DNA of 64,000 nucleotides from Streptomyces sp. HPF1205 (GCF_020400825.1 NZ_JAINVH010000021.1:62001-126000), one strand, 5' to 3'. Counted from the first letter of the stretch, positions 32,600-41,741 are shown. The notes: generated from the letters alone by a model not told the origin. Translations and numbers: made by a program.

Positions 32600-33527
32600 G
32601 GCCGCCCGCCGGGTCCGTACGCCACAGCACGGGGCAGAACGCGGGGTCCGCGTAGTCCGGCCTGCCGTCCGGGAGCCGCCGGACCAGGACGTCGTGGTTG
32701 TACTCCGCCCGGCCGCCGCCGCGCAGGGTGTACGCCCGGTACTCGTTGCCGCCGTCCTGCAGGTGGAACGAGATCGCCCGGCGGGGCCGGTCGCTGCGGT
32801 TGGGGCCGCTGCCGTGGTAGGTCAGGCAGTGGTGGAAGCTCATGTGCCCCTTGGGGATGACCAGCGGCACCTTGCGGATGGCGGCGTTGTTGTACGCGGC
32901 GTTCGCGGCCAGGACCCGCTCCAGTTCGTCCTTGTCGCGCTCGGCGAAGTGCCTGGTCATCGAGTCGTCGCGGCCGGTCTCCTGCCAGCGGTGGCTGCCG
33001 TCGACGACGGTGAGCGTGCCCATCTCCTCGTCGCAGTCGTGGAAGGGGATGAACGCGGTCAGCATCCGCTCGGAGGTGGACGTGGCCCAGTAGTGCTTGT
33101 CGAAGTGCCAGGGCACGATGTTGCTGGGCTCCGCGGCGACCGGCGGCTTGAGGATCAGCGTCGACTGGAACACCCGGATCTCCTGCGCGCCGGCCAGCCG
33201 GGCGGCCACCGCGCCGATCAGGGGCTTGCGCAGCACCTGGGCGATCGGGTCGCTCTCGTAGTGGACGTAGTCGTTGTGCCGCTGGACCGGACCGTCCGAG
33301 GGCTGCCAGGCGGCCAGCCGCGGCGGGCGGACCGGGAGCGTACGGCTGCGCTCACCCGCGTAGTACCGGTCGCTCGCGGCGGTGAGCGCGTCGACCTCCG
33401 CGTCGGTGAGCAGCTTCTTCGTCAGGTACCAGCCGTGCTCGGCGTAGAACGCCACCTCGTCGTCGTCCGGCAGGAGGGCGAGTTCGTCCTCGGTGAGGGT
33501 GAACCGCAGGGTCGGGGCCGTGGTCAT
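32592..33527 (-). CDS. PhyH-family Fe(II)/2-oxoglutarate dioxygenase
   Basis: 311 aa. The jelly-roll oxygenase has a facial triad in PWHFDKHYW (His and Asp) and the distal His in CLTYHGSGPNRSDRPRRAISFH, where the Arg should bind 2-oxoglutarate. Phytanoyl-CoA-dioxygenase-like enzymes hydroxylate or desaturate amino acids and carrier-bound chains in many antibiotic pathways. It starts at an ATGA junction with HmaS and runs into the E1 pair, so it belongs to the same transcript. Substrate is unknown. Confidence 0.87.
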   Translation of the reverse strand: MTTAPTLRFTLTEDELALLPDDDEVAFYAEHGWYLTKKLLTDAEVDALTAASDRYYAGERSRTLPVRPPRLAAWQPSDGPVQRHNDYVHYESDPIAQVLRKPLIGAVAARLAGAQEIRVFQSTLILKPPVAAEPSNIVPWHFDKHYWATSTSERMLTAFIPFHDCDEEMGTLTVVDGSHRWQETGRDDSMTRHFAERDKDELERVLAANAAYNNAAIRKVPLVIPKGHMSFHHCLTYHGSGPNRSDRPRRAISFHLQDGGNEYRAYTLRGGGRAEYNHDVLVRRLPDGRPDYADPAFCPVLWRTDPAGGRG

Positions 33528-34615
33528 CGCAATCCCGCCTCACTGGTCGCGCGCGCGGCGGCGAGCTCCCTCTCCTTGGCCTCGTAGAGCGCGGGGATGT
33601 TGCTGGTGCCGAAGGTGCGCGAGCCGTGACGCTCTATCAGCTCCCAGAAGAACGTGCGCCGCACGTGCAGGGAGCGGGCGAAGATCTGGTACATCAGGCC
33701 CCAGTGGTCGCGGTCGGCGAGGATGCCCCGCGGCCTGAGCCGGCCGACCGGCAGGTCCGGTACGCCCAGCCGCCCGTCCAGCAGGGTGTAGTAGCTCTCC
33801 GGGGTGGGCGCGAACCCGACACCCCTGGCGGTGAGGTCGTCCACCGCCGAGACGATGTCCCGGCAGCTCAGGGCCACGTGCTGGACCCCGGGACCGGCGT
33901 GCCAGGCCAGGAAGTCGTCGATCTGGCCGGGGGAGCGGCTCGCGTCCGGCTCGATCAGGGTGAGTGTGGCGCCGCCGCCCGGGCTCTGCACCACCTGGGA
34001 GAACATGCCCTGGTCGGCGACCTCGATGTACTCCTCGAAGATCACGTCGAAGCCGAACGCCGTGCGGTAGTGCTTCGCCGTGGCGTCCAGGGTCCCGGCC
34101 TCCAGGCAGACCGCCACGTGGTCGACGGCCAGCAGCGGCTCCGGCTGCGCCGGCGGCGGCACGTCGAGCATCGCGATGACGCCGGGCAGGAACTCCCCAC
34201 CGTCGCCGTCCCGTTCGACCAGGCGGTGCACCACGTCGCCGAACGCGGACACGGTGGCCCGCACCACGGTGGCGCCGCCGCCCGCGTACACCCGCGGTGC
34301 CTCGATCCCGGTCGCGCCGCCGGCCACCGACGCGGCGTAGGCCGCCCGCGCGTCGCGGGTGCCCAGCGCGATCGCGGCCACGCCGTCGCCGTGCCGGGAC
34401 ACGTACTCCACGGCCGGATGGTCCGGCACCAGGCCCGAGGTCAGCAGCACCCGGCACTCGCCCTGGCCCACCAGCAGACTGCGCTGCCGGGGCAGGCCCG
34501 TCTCGGGGCCGCCCTGCCCCAGCAGCCGGAACCCGAACGCGGAGCACAGGACGAAAGCCGCCTGGCGCGCGTCACCCACGTAGAACTCGACATGATCGAT
34601 GCCGAGGTAGTCCAT
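33524..34615 (-). CDS. hmaS: 4-Hydroxymandelate synthase (HPPD-like non-haem iron dioxygenase)
   Basis: 363 aa; AAAGGAGCGGCA precedes the ATG. Two vicinal-oxygen-chelate halves carry the iron ligands His166 (AVDHVAV), His246 (VQHVALS) and Glu325 (TFFWELIER). The C-terminal helix reads FGTSNIPALYEAKERE, closer to 4-hydroxymandelate synthases than to the GNFxALFxAIE of homogentisate-forming HPPD. It converts 4-hydroxyphenylpyruvate to 4-hydroxymandelate, the first step to 4-hydroxyphenylglycine, completed here by Hmo and HpgT. Colocation with these two supports HmaS over HPPD. Confidence 0.87.
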   Translation of the reverse strand: MDYLGIDHVEFYVGDARQAAFVLCSAFGFRLLGQGGPETGLPRQRSLLVGQGECRVLLTSGLVPDHPAVEYVSRHGDGVAAIALGTRDARAAYAASVAGGATGIEAPRVYAGGGATVVRATVSAFGDVVHRLVERDGDGGEFLPGVIAMLDVPPPAQPEPLLAVDHVAVCLEAGTLDATAKHYRTAFGFDVIFEEYIEVADQGMFSQVVQSPGGGATLTLIEPDASRSPGQIDDFLAWHAGPGVQHVALSCRDIVSAVDDLTARGVGFAPTPESYYTLLDGRLGVPDLPVGRLRPRGILADRDHWGLMYQIFARSLHVRRTFFWELIERHGSRTFGTSNIPALYEAKERELAAARATSEAGLR

Positions 34616-34645
34616 TGCCGCTCCTTTGTCGATGACTCGGTGCTG

Positions 34646-35932
34646 TCAGACCGCGCGGGACAGCCGCGTGCCCGGCAGGCCGTAGACGACGCTGACGTTG
34701 TGGCCGCCGAACCCGAACGAGTTCGACAGGGCGTGGCTGATCCCGGGCGCCGGGCGCGGGCTCTTGCGGATGTGGTCCAGGTCGCAGGCGGGGTCGGGAT
34801 CGTCCAGGTTGTGGGTCGGCGGCAGCAGTTCGCGCCGCAGCGCCAGCGCGCAGACCGCCGACTCGACCACCCCCGAGGCGCCGAGCATGTGCCCGGTGAC
34901 CGCCTTGGTGGCGCTGACCGGCGGGCAGCGGTCACCGAAGACCCGGCGGATGGCGAGGGCCTCGGCGCGGTCGCCCGCCTTGGTGCCGGTGGCGTGCGCG
35001 TTGACGTAGCCGATGTCCGCCGGCTCCAGCCCCGCGTCGGCCAGGGCCCGGCGCATGCACGCGGCCGCGCCCTCGCCGTCGGGGTGCGGGGTGGTGGGAT
35101 GGTGGGCGTCGTTCGTCGCGCCCCAGCCGAGCACCCCGGCGTACCCGGCGGCGCCGCGCGCGTCGGCGTGCTCGGCGCGCTCCAGCACGAGCACCCCGGC
35201 GCCCTCGCCCAGCACCAGGCCGTTGCGGCGGCGGTCGAACGGGCGGCTGGCGCCCGCCGGGTCGTCGGCCCAGCCGCGGGCCATCACCCGCGCGTTGCCG
35301 AACGTGTCCGCCAGCGTCGGGAACAGCGGTGCCTCGCTGCACCCGCACACCACCACGTCGGCCTCGCCCGCGCGCAGCAGCCGCAGTCCCTCCCCCACGG
35401 ACTGGGCCCCGGCCGCGCAGGCGGTGCCGATCGAGGAGCTGTACCCGCGGATGCCGTGCCGGATGGCGACGCGGGCCGCCCCCATGTTGGGCAGCATCCC
35501 CGGCAGCAGGTAGGGGCTGACCCCCAGCCGCCCGCGCCGCGTCCTGGTGACGACCTGGTCCTCCAGGGTGGCCAGGCCGCCGGTCCCGGACAGGATCACC
35601 CCGATCCGGTACGGGTCGACGTCCCGGCCCACCTCCAGCCCAGCGTCGGCCAGCGCGTCGGCCGCGGCCCGCAACGCCATGACGATGTAGCGGTCCACCA
35701 CGCGGGCTTCGGGGCCGGCCAGGACGGAAGCGGGGTCGATCGGCGGGGCGAAGGCGGCCACCTCCAGGCAGCCGTCCAGCGGGCCGCCGGCCGGGGGGCG
35801 GCTCAGCCCCGACCGGCCCTCGCACACCGCCGTCATCACGTCGGCGGCGCTGGTGCCCACCGGCGTCACCATGCCCATCCCGGTGATGACGACGTCCGCT
35901 CGTCCCGCGTGCGCCGTCCGCGTACCGGTCAC
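34646..35932 (-). CDS. FabF-like beta-ketoacyl synthase 1
   Basis: 428 aa from the GTG at 35932 (GGGAGGACA upstream). The Cys-His-His set is complete: Cys172 in GTACAAGAQS, His313 in NAHATGT and His348 in KAVTGHMLG. It resembles the KS alpha subunits of type II polyketide and aryl-polyene systems. It overlaps the degenerate partner gene at a GTGA junction. No ketoreductase or dehydratase gene is present in the window, so the degree of chain reduction cannot be inferred. Confidence 0.9.
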   Translation of the reverse strand: MTGTRTAHAGRADVVITGMGMVTPVGTSAADVMTAVCEGRSGLSRPPAGGPLDGCLEVAAFAPPIDPASVLAGPEARVVDRYIVMALRAAADALADAGLEVGRDVDPYRIGVILSGTGGLATLEDQVVTRTRRGRLGVSPYLLPGMLPNMGAARVAIRHGIRGYSSSIGTACAAGAQSVGEGLRLLRAGEADVVVCGCSEAPLFPTLADTFGNARVMARGWADDPAGASRPFDRRRNGLVLGEGAGVLVLERAEHADARGAAGYAGVLGWGATNDAHHPTTPHPDGEGAAACMRRALADAGLEPADIGYVNAHATGTKAGDRAEALAIRRVFGDRCPPVSATKAVTGHMLGASGVVESAVCALALRRELLPPTHNLDDPDPACDLDHIRKSPRPAPGISHALSNSFGFGGHNVSVVYGLPGTRLSRAV

Positions 35933-36693
35933 GGCTGTCCTCCCTCGTGGTCGTGTGGTCGTGGGCCGCGCCGCGGCGGCCCGTCCGCCGGCGTCGGGGC
36001 ACGCAGCAGTACGGCGGCGGCGCGGTCGCGCCCGGCGGCGGTCGCGGCCTGGTCGACGCGGACCAGCAGCGCCTCGTCGGCGTCGCCGTCCTCGATCAGC
36101 AGCGCCGCGACCTCAAGCCCGGCGCCGGTGTCGCCGACGCACACCACCGGTCCGGTCAGCCCCCAGCGGGCGGCCACGTGCCCGGCGACGGCGTTGGGCA
36201 CGGCCTGGAAGAACAGCAGCGGTCCCGGCCGGCCGCCGCTGTCGGTGACCTCGGCCACGTGCACCGCGCCCGCGAGGTCGCCCAGCGCGCTGACCACGAC
36301 CACGGCGGTGACCGCGGAGTCCGCCGCCGCGCCGGGCAGGGGTACGGGCCGGCGCTCCAGGCAGCGGCGGGCCGTCTCCGCGGCGAGCGGGCTGAAGGAG
36401 GACACCACGAACCCGGCGATCGGCGGCGGCACACGGTCCGCATCCGACTCGGGCCACGCCGCGGCGCAGACGGCCCGCAGCCCCGCGGCCTCGGCCTGTC
36501 CGGTCAAGGAGACGGACGGGGGAGGGGACGCGGGCAGGGGCGGCGACGTCGCCGGGGGCGGGGACGGTGCGGCCGCCGGGGACGGGGACGTTGCGGCCGA
36601 CGGGGACGTCGACGGGCTCGCGGGTGCGGCCGTCGACGGTGACGTGGAGGTGGCGGTGCGCGGGCCCGGTCCCGCCGGCGCCGTCCGGGTCAT
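35929..36693 (-). CDS. Short degenerate ketosynthase-like (chain-length-factor-like) protein
   Basis: 254 aa from the ATG at 36693 (ATGA overlap). The first 60 residues are a Thr/Ser/Pro/Ala low-complexity tract; the rest resembles the N-terminal half of a ketosynthase. At the nucleophile position it reads GPVVCVGDTGAG, so Cys is replaced by Gly, and the C-terminal His motifs are absent. It recalls the beta-ketoacyl synthase chain-length-factor domain of aryl-polyene clusters. It lies between two active ketosynthases and may pair with either. Truncated paralogue is the alternative reading. Confidence 0.68.
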   Translation of the reverse strand: MTRTAPAGPGPRTATSTSPSTAAPASPSTSPSAATSPSPAAAPSPPPATSPPLPASPPPSVSLTGQAEAAGLRAVCAAAWPESDADRVPPPIAGFVVSSFSPLAAETARRCLERRPVPLPGAAADSAVTAVVVVSALGDLAGAVHVAEVTDSGGRPGPLLFFQAVPNAVAGHVAARWGLTGPVVCVGDTGAGLEVAALLIEDGDADEALLVRVDQAATAAGRDRAAAVLLRAPTPADGPPRRGPRPHDHEGGQP

Positions 36694-37838
36694 GGCGTGC
36701 CGACCACGAGCGCGGTGTTCGCCCCGCCGAAGGCCGTGGTCAGACTCAGGCCGTACTCGGCCGCGGTGTCCGCGCGCCGGTCCAGGACCAGGTCGAGCGG
36801 GCAGTCCGGGTCGGGGCCCAGCCAGCCGGCGTTGACGGGGAGCCTGCCGGCCCGCAGTGCCGACATGGTGACGACCAGTTCCAGCAGGGCTCCGGCCTCC
36901 AGGGCCTGGCCGTGCACGGACTTGGTGGAGCTCACCGGTACGGTGGCGGCCGTCTCTCCCAGGGCCCGGTACAGGGCGGCGCACTCCGCCGCGTCGCCGG
37001 CCGCGGAACCCGAGCCGTGCGCGTTGACGTAGCCGATCCGCCGCGGCCGCAGCCCCGCGCGGTGCAGGGCGTCCGTGATCGCGCGGGCCAGCCCGTCCCC
37101 GTCGGGCCGCGGCCTGACGACGTGGTGGGCGTCGCCCGCCCGGCCCCAGCCGGCCAGCAGGGCCAGCGGCCGGGCCCGCCGTTCCCGGGCGGCCGTCGCC
37201 GACTCCACCACCACGGCGACCACCGCGTCGCCCAGCAGCAGCCCGCTGCGGCCGGCGCTGAACGGGCGCACCCGCCCGTCGCGGGCGAGCGCGCGGCCGG
37301 CGTCGAAGACCGCGAACTGGTCGGCGTCGACCAGGTAGCCGGCCGCCACCACGACCCGGTCGGCCCGTCCGCGGGCGATCGCGGCGGCCGCGTCGGCCAC
37401 CGCCGTGCTTGACGCCACGCACGCCGAGGTGTAGACGCGCGCCGCCTCGGCCAGGCCGCCGCGCCGGGCGACCGAGCGGGCGAACGCGTCCGCGCCGTGC
37501 GCCCGCCGTTCCCCCTCCGGTACGCGGGGCAGGGCGGGGTCGCCGTGCACCGCCAGGTGGAGCGGGCAGTCCGCGAGCCGCGCCGCGGACAGGCCCGCCT
37601 GGTCGCAGGCGTGGCCGATCGCCCGGGTCAGCTCGTCGGCCAGCACGGGCGCGCCGGGGTGCGTCGCCGCCCAGCCGGTCCGCCCGCCGGGGACGGCGAA
37701 CCGCCGCACCGGCGCGAAGGCGGGCCGGCCGTCCAGCGCGGCGGACAGCAGCGGGCCGACGCCCTCGCCGAACGCGCTGAGCACGGCGGCCCCGGTGACG
37801 ACGACGGAGCCGGGCCCGCGGCGGGCGGTCGACGCCAT
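36690..37838 (-). CDS. FabF-like beta-ketoacyl synthase 2
   Basis: 382 aa from the ATG at 37838, preferred because GAGGAGGGG stands just upstream; an ATG at 37871 overlaps the ACP stop but has no such site. Cys140 (TSACVASS), His274 (NAHGSGS) and His309 (TKSVHGQALEAG) form a complete triad, so unlike a classical chain-length factor it should be active. It is divergent from ketosynthase 1. Two active ketosynthases and one degenerate partner in a row is unusual for type II systems. Confidence 0.87.
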   Translation of the reverse strand: MASTARRGPGSVVVTGAAVLSAFGEGVGPLLSAALDGRPAFAPVRRFAVPGGRTGWAATHPGAPVLADELTRAIGHACDQAGLSAARLADCPLHLAVHGDPALPRVPEGERRAHGADAFARSVARRGGLAEAARVYTSACVASSTAVADAAAAIARGRADRVVVAAGYLVDADQFAVFDAGRALARDGRVRPFSAGRSGLLLGDAVVAVVVESATAARERRARPLALLAGWGRAGDAHHVVRPRPDGDGLARAITDALHRAGLRPRRIGYVNAHGSGSAAGDAAECAALYRALGETAATVPVSSTKSVHGQALEAGALLELVVTMSALRAGRLPVNAGWLGPDPDCPLDLVLDRRADTAAEYGLSLTTAFGGANTALVVGTP

Positions 37839-37863
37839 CCCGCTCCCCTCCTCGGGGGGTCGT

Positions 37864-38169
37864 TCACGCATGGTCGTGTGGTCCGCCGTCCGCGCCGGAC
37901 GGCGGGGCCGGCACGCCGGACCCGGGCGCCCGCGGACCGGAGACGTCCGGCTGCGCGGGGAGTTCGGCCAGGACCTCCAGCACGCCGGTCACCGTGGTCA
38001 TCCGCTCCATGGCCTCGTCGTCCACGCGGCCGCCGTACCGCTGCTCGATCCGGTGGACGAGCCAGGCCAGTTCCATCGAGTCGATGCCCTCGGGGACCTG
38101 CTCGGGCGGGCGGCCGCCGAAGTCGGCGAGGATCGCGACGATCTCCGCGCGGTCGGGTACGGGCCGCAT
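37864..38169 (-). CDS. Acyl carrier protein 2
   Basis: 101 aa. The carrier motif GIDSMELAWLVHRIEQRY has the phosphopantetheine Ser31; a Pro/Gly/Asp tail of about 30 residues follows the folded part. It starts two bases after the stop of ACP 3 and is followed by ketosynthase 2, so the tandem carriers probably serve the FabF-like enzymes. The canonical DSM makes modification very likely. Confidence 0.88.
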   Translation of the reverse strand: MRPVPDRAEIVAILADFGGRPPEQVPEGIDSMELAWLVHRIEQRYGGRVDDEAMERMTTVTGVLEVLAELPAQPDVSGPRAPGSGVPAPPSGADGGPHDHA

Positions 38170-38171
38170 GC

Positions 38172-38441
38172 TCAGTGGCCCGCGGCCGGCGCGGACGCGA
38201 TGCGCGCGGCGAGCGCCGCGGTGAACTCGCCCACGGTCATGGTGCCCAGCAGTTCGGCCTCGTCGTCGTCGAACCGGACGCCGAAGCGCTCCTCGGCCCG
38301 GACGCCGAGCTCGGCCAGCGCCAGCGACTCCAGGTCGACGCCGGCCGGGCCGAGCGGCGTGTCGTCGGTGACATCGGCCACGCTGTAGTTCATCTCGGTC
38401 AGCGACTCCAGGACGAACGCGCGGATCTCGTCAGTGGACAT
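38172..38441 (-). CDS. Acyl carrier protein 3
   Basis: 89 aa. Its carrier motif is GVDLESLALAELGVRAEERFGVRF with Ser39, so the usual D-S is spread to D-L-E-S. It overlaps AMP-ligase 2 by 11 bases, an arrangement consistent with that ligase loading this carrier. The sequence differs clearly from ACP 2, arguing for separate cargo or partners rather than gene dosage. Confidence 0.88.
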   Translation of the reverse strand: MSTDEIRAFVLESLTEMNYSVADVTDDTPLGPAGVDLESLALAELGVRAEERFGVRFDDDEAELLGTMTVGEFTAALAARIASAPAAGH

Positions 38442-39906
38442 CTCGGGGGCTCCCCTTCAGGTGGGCCGGTTCCTGATCGGACGGTCGGTGCGGCCCCTGG
38501 CCGGCGTCCCGCAGGACGGCCGGGTCACGGACCAGTTTTCCGGTGGCGGTGCGCGGCAGGCGGTCGACCAGGTGCAGCAGGCGGGGCCGCTTCCAGGCCG
38601 CCAGCCGCTCCGCCAGCCGCTCCTCGATCGCGGCCGGGCCGGCGCCCTCGCGCGGTACGACGTACGCCTCGATCGACGTGCCGAAGACCACGACCGCGTC
38701 CGCCACCTCGGGCAGGGCGGCGATGGTGTGCTCGACCTCGGTGAGGTCGACCTTCAGGCCGCCGATCGACACCTGCGAGTCCAGTCGGCCGAGGACGCGG
38801 ACCAGCCCGGTGTCGGGGTCGACGGTGCCGCCGTCCTTGGTGCGCAGCCAGCCGTCGGCCCAGCGCGAGGGGTCGCCGGCGCCGAGGTAGGGCGACTGCT
38901 CCCTGGCGATCCGCAGCTCACCGCCGACTTCCGTCACGGTGATGCCGGGCGCCGGGGCGAGTGCGGGCCGGTGCTCGCCGAACAGGTCGGTGGCGATCAC
39001 GCCGACCTCGGTCATCCCGTACATGCTGCCCAGCCGGACGCCGTAGCGGTCCGTGAAGGCCTCGTGCACCTGCGTCCTGACCAGCTCGCCGCCGGTGGTC
39101 ATGCCGGTGAGCTGCGGCAGGCGCGGCGGGTCCGCGACCCAGGTGAGCAGTTCGATGTGGAACGGGACGCCGAGCAGGGTGGTCGGTTCCGGACCGGCCG
39201 CCACGGTGGACAGGATGCCCTCGCCGGTCACGCGCCGCGGGAAGGCGAGCCGCACGCCGGCGTGCAGGCTGTGCAGCAGCCCGCCGACGAGGCCCAGGAC
39301 GTGGACCGTCGAGGCCATCGAGACGATGCGTTCGCCGGCCCGGGGCACCCCGTCGATCCGCGCGTACCTGTCGATCTCGGCGATCAGGTCGGCCGCCGTA
39401 CGCCCGATGATCTTCGCGGGGCCGGTCGAGCCGGAGCTGAGCTGCACGAGCGCGTGCGCGGTCTCGGCGGGCCGGCCGCCGGGGTGGCGGCGCACGCTCT
39501 CCCGCTGGTCGTGGAAACCGCGGGCCGGCCCGCCGCCGACGGGCGGGGCCGACACCACGACCTGGGGCGCGAGCCGGCTCAGTGCCCGGTCGGTCTCGAA
39601 CGGGGTGAGCCGGTGGTCGAGCAGCGCGGCCCGCGCCCCGATGCGCCACACCGCCAGCAGGTTGGCGACCAGCGCGAGCGAGGGGGCCAGGCACAGCGCG
39701 GCCGATCCGCCCCGGCGCAGGCCGGCGTCGGCCAGCTCGTCCTGGCGGCGTGCCACCAGCCGGCGTAATCCGTCCCTGGTGACGGGTTCGTCGAAGAACA
39801 GGCAGGGCTCGGCGCCGGCGCCCCCGAGGAGTACCTCGTCGACCCAGGAGGGGTCGACGGGCGGCGGTCCCGGGCCATTTCGCGATGTTGCGGAGGCAGC
39901 CTTCAT
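38431..39906 (-). CDS. AMP-dependent acyl ligase 2
   Basis: 491 aa. ANL motifs are present: LVQLSSGSTGPAKII (P-loop), GSMYGMTEVGV, RTKDGGTVDPDTGLVRVLGRLDSQVSIGGLKVD and PRTATGKLVRD with the final catalytic Lys. Length and motif spacing fit aryl- or fatty-acid:ACP ligases. It is the first gene of the minus-strand operon, at the divergent promoter region, and overlaps ACP 3. It may load a starter acid onto ACP 3 (inference). No good Shine-Dalgarno lies near the ATG at 39906. Confidence 0.87.
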   Translation of the reverse strand: MKAASATSRNGPGPPPVDPSWVDEVLLGGAGAEPCLFFDEPVTRDGLRRLVARRQDELADAGLRRGGSAALCLAPSLALVANLLAVWRIGARAALLDHRLTPFETDRALSRLAPQVVVSAPPVGGGPARGFHDQRESVRRHPGGRPAETAHALVQLSSGSTGPAKIIGRTAADLIAEIDRYARIDGVPRAGERIVSMASTVHVLGLVGGLLHSLHAGVRLAFPRRVTGEGILSTVAAGPEPTTLLGVPFHIELLTWVADPPRLPQLTGMTTGGELVRTQVHEAFTDRYGVRLGSMYGMTEVGVIATDLFGEHRPALAPAPGITVTEVGGELRIAREQSPYLGAGDPSRWADGWLRTKDGGTVDPDTGLVRVLGRLDSQVSIGGLKVDLTEVEHTIAALPEVADAVVVFGTSIEAYVVPREGAGPAAIEERLAERLAAWKRPRLLHLVDRLPRTATGKLVRDPAVLRDAGQGPHRPSDQEPAHLKGSPRDVH

Positions 39907-40410
39907 GAAGAATCAGGACCCTCTTCCTCGGGGGTGTGATCAAAAGAGCCGGGCTGAATTCCCGATGCCGAGCTTTCAGCGCTTAATTGCCTGCTGTCAA
40001 GTCCTGCAGGGAACGCGGTTCGATACTTCTCCTGAATCCCACGGGTATCGACTGGTCACACGCGCCTCACATTTTCTCGGATTGACGCCGGATCAGTTCT
40101 CTCGCTAGCATGTCGGCGAATGGCAACTGCCGTGACCCGGCTGTGAGTTGTCTTTCCGAAGCACGGAACCACCTGCCGGTGCCCTCCCTCGCCGCCTCCT
40201 CGGCCCGCCGGCTCCCTTTTCTCCACGGCCGCGTGCGCGGCCGGCTCTTCCGTGTACTTCCCCGGTGACAGTTTTGCGCCGGCATGCCCTCGTGTGGAAC
40301 AGGCCAGTCATGTATGGAGCCCGCCGGGCCGCGGGCTCGGTTTGTGCTGCATTCGTATCGCGCATTCATGCCTTCTTTTGCATGCCCAATTTCGAGGAGA
40401 TTGGCTGTCA
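39907..40410. other. Divergent promoter region of the hydroxyphenylglycine cluster
   Basis: About 500 bp, distinctly less GC-rich than its surroundings, between ligase 2 (minus) and the methyltransferase (plus). It includes the plus-strand promoter candidate at 40082-40111 and a minus-strand TTGACA at 39995-40000 without a good -10. No convincing small gene was found; open frames here use non-Streptomyces codons. This is the natural control point of both arms. Confidence 0.6.
40082..40111 (+). promoter_or_regulatory. Sigma-70-type promoter candidate
   Basis: TTGACG, an 18-bp spacer, then TAGCAT: five of six and four of six matches to the -35 and -10 consensus. It would drive the methyltransferase arm with a leader of about 290 nt, long enough for additional control. 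Confidence 0.45.
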
Positions 40411-41331
40411 GTGGAATCGGGGACCGAATCCGGCCTGAATACGGCCGTGGCACGCTATTACGACATCACCCTTGACCTGTACGAGGACCTGTGGGGAGAG
40501 CACGTCCACCACGGTTTCTGGGATCCGGGCGAGGTTCCCGGCGTCAACGGGGCGGACCGGCACGCCGCCACCGACCGGCTGGTGCGCGAACTGGTCGCCT
40601 TCGCCGGCGTTCCCTCCGGATCCAGGGTCCTCGACGTCGGCTGCGGGATCGGCGGCCCGGCACTGCACCTGGCCGGGCCGATGGGCTGCGCGGTGGAGGG
40701 CATCACCCTGAGCGCCCGGCAGGCGGCCCGCGCCAACGAGAAGGCGCGGGACGCCGGCGTCGCCGACCGGGCCCGCTTCCACCGCCTCGACGCGCTCGCC
40801 ACCGGCTACCCGGACGAGGCGTTCGACGTGGTCTGGGCGCTGGAGAGCCTGATGCACATCCCCGACCGGGCGGCCTTCTTCGCCGAGGCGCTGCGCCTGC
40901 TGGCACCCGGCGGGATCCTGGCCGTGGCCACCTGGTCGGTCCGCACGGGCGAACTGGACGAAGCGGAGCGGGATTTGGTCGAGCAGATCCTGCGCCACCA
41001 GGTGATGCCGGGCTTCTCCTCCCTCGACGAGCACGAACAACTGGCCCGCGCCGCAGGGTTCGCCGACGTCGCCTCGGTGGACTGGAGCGGCGCCGTCGCC
41101 AACTCCTGGGACCCGGCCTTCGCGCAGATCCGGCGGTACGAACAGGGCAGGTCCGTGATGCGGGACCTGGCCCGCGAGCGCGGGGTGGACGTCCTGGGCT
41201 TCTTCCACGCCGGTCCGCTGATGAAGAAGGGCTTCGACACCGGCGTCATCACCTACGGCGCGCTGCGGGCCGTCAAGCCGGCGCCCGGGCCGGGCCGGGG
41301 CGGCGCGCCGCGAGCGGACCGGACGCCGTGA
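40411..41331 (+). CDS. SAM-dependent methyltransferase (gamma-tocopherol methyltransferase-like)
   Basis: 306 aa from the GTG at 40411 (GAGGAG 11 bases ahead); the longer open frame upstream has poor codon use. Start ARYYDITLDLYEDLWGEHVHHGFW and SAM motif VLDVGCGIGGPALHLA, plus FDVVWALESLMHIPD, place it with small-molecule C- or O-methyltransferases of the tocopherol/sterol type. It is the first gene of the plus-strand arm and overlaps the next carrier protein (GTGA). Substrate is probably the aryl or polyketide product. Confidence 0.87.
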   Translation: MESGTESGLNTAVARYYDITLDLYEDLWGEHVHHGFWDPGEVPGVNGADRHAATDRLVRELVAFAGVPSGSRVLDVGCGIGGPALHLAGPMGCAVEGITLSARQAARANEKARDAGVADRARFHRLDALATGYPDEAFDVVWALESLMHIPDRAAFFAEALRLLAPGGILAVATWSVRTGELDEAERDLVEQILRHQVMPGFSSLDEHEQLARAAGFADVASVDWSGAVANSWDPAFAQIRRYEQGRSVMRDLARERGVDVLGFFHAGPLMKKGFDTGVITYGALRAVKPAPGPGRGGAPRADRTP

Positions 41332-41741
41332 TCGCCGGCGCGGCCGCGCCAGGGGGCCGGGGCGCCCCCGGGGGTCCCGCAGCGCCCGCCTCGACCGCGC
41401 CCGGCGCCGCGCCCGCCGCACCCGTATCGCCTGTACCGCCCGCCGCCGCGCTGATCCGTCCGGTCGCCGACCTGCTGCGGGAGGTCGTGGGCGAGGACGA
41501 CGCCTGGCTGGACCGCGTCGACGCCGGTACGCGCGTCGACGGCGACCTGCTGGTGGAGAGCCACGAGCTGGCCGCCTGGAGCCTGGCGCTGCGCGGGCGG
41601 TACGGGGAGCGGATCGACCTGGTCGCGTACGTGGCGGGACTCGACATCGACCGGATCATCGCCCTGACCGTCGGCGAGGTGGCCGCCTACGTGGCGGCCC
41701 GCGGCGACGGCGCGACGCCGGCCGCGGACGGTGCCCGATGA
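41328..41741 (+). CDS. Acyl carrier protein-like protein 4
   Basis: 137 aa from the GTG at 41328. About 40 Ala/Pro/Gly residues precede an 85-residue carrier-like domain with LVESHELAAWSLALRGRYGERIDL, where Ser78 replaces the usual DSL Ser context, and a helix IIALTVGEVAAYVA at the end. It is coupled to both the methyltransferase and the glycosyltransferase genes, which suggests tailoring on a carrier-bound intermediate. Weaker match than ACPs 1-3. Confidence 0.68.
   Translation: MIAGAAAPGGRGAPGGPAAPASTAPGAAPAAPVSPVPPAAALIRPVADLLREVVGEDDAWLDRVDAGTRVDGDLLVESHELAAWSLALRGRYGERIDLVAYVAGLDIDRIIALTVGEVAAYVAARGDGATPAADGAR

Noticed and set aside
33524..34615. Housekeeping 4-hydroxyphenylpyruvate dioxygenase (homogentisate-forming)
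   Set aside because: The C-terminal FGTSNIPALYEA helix and the neighbouring Hmo and HpgT genes fit 4-hydroxymandelate synthase better.
39995..40000. TTGACA on the minus strand as a promoter for the AMP-ligase 2 operon
   Set aside because: A perfect -35 hexamer, but no TAnnnT element is found 16-19 bp downstream, so it is noted only as part of the intergenic region.
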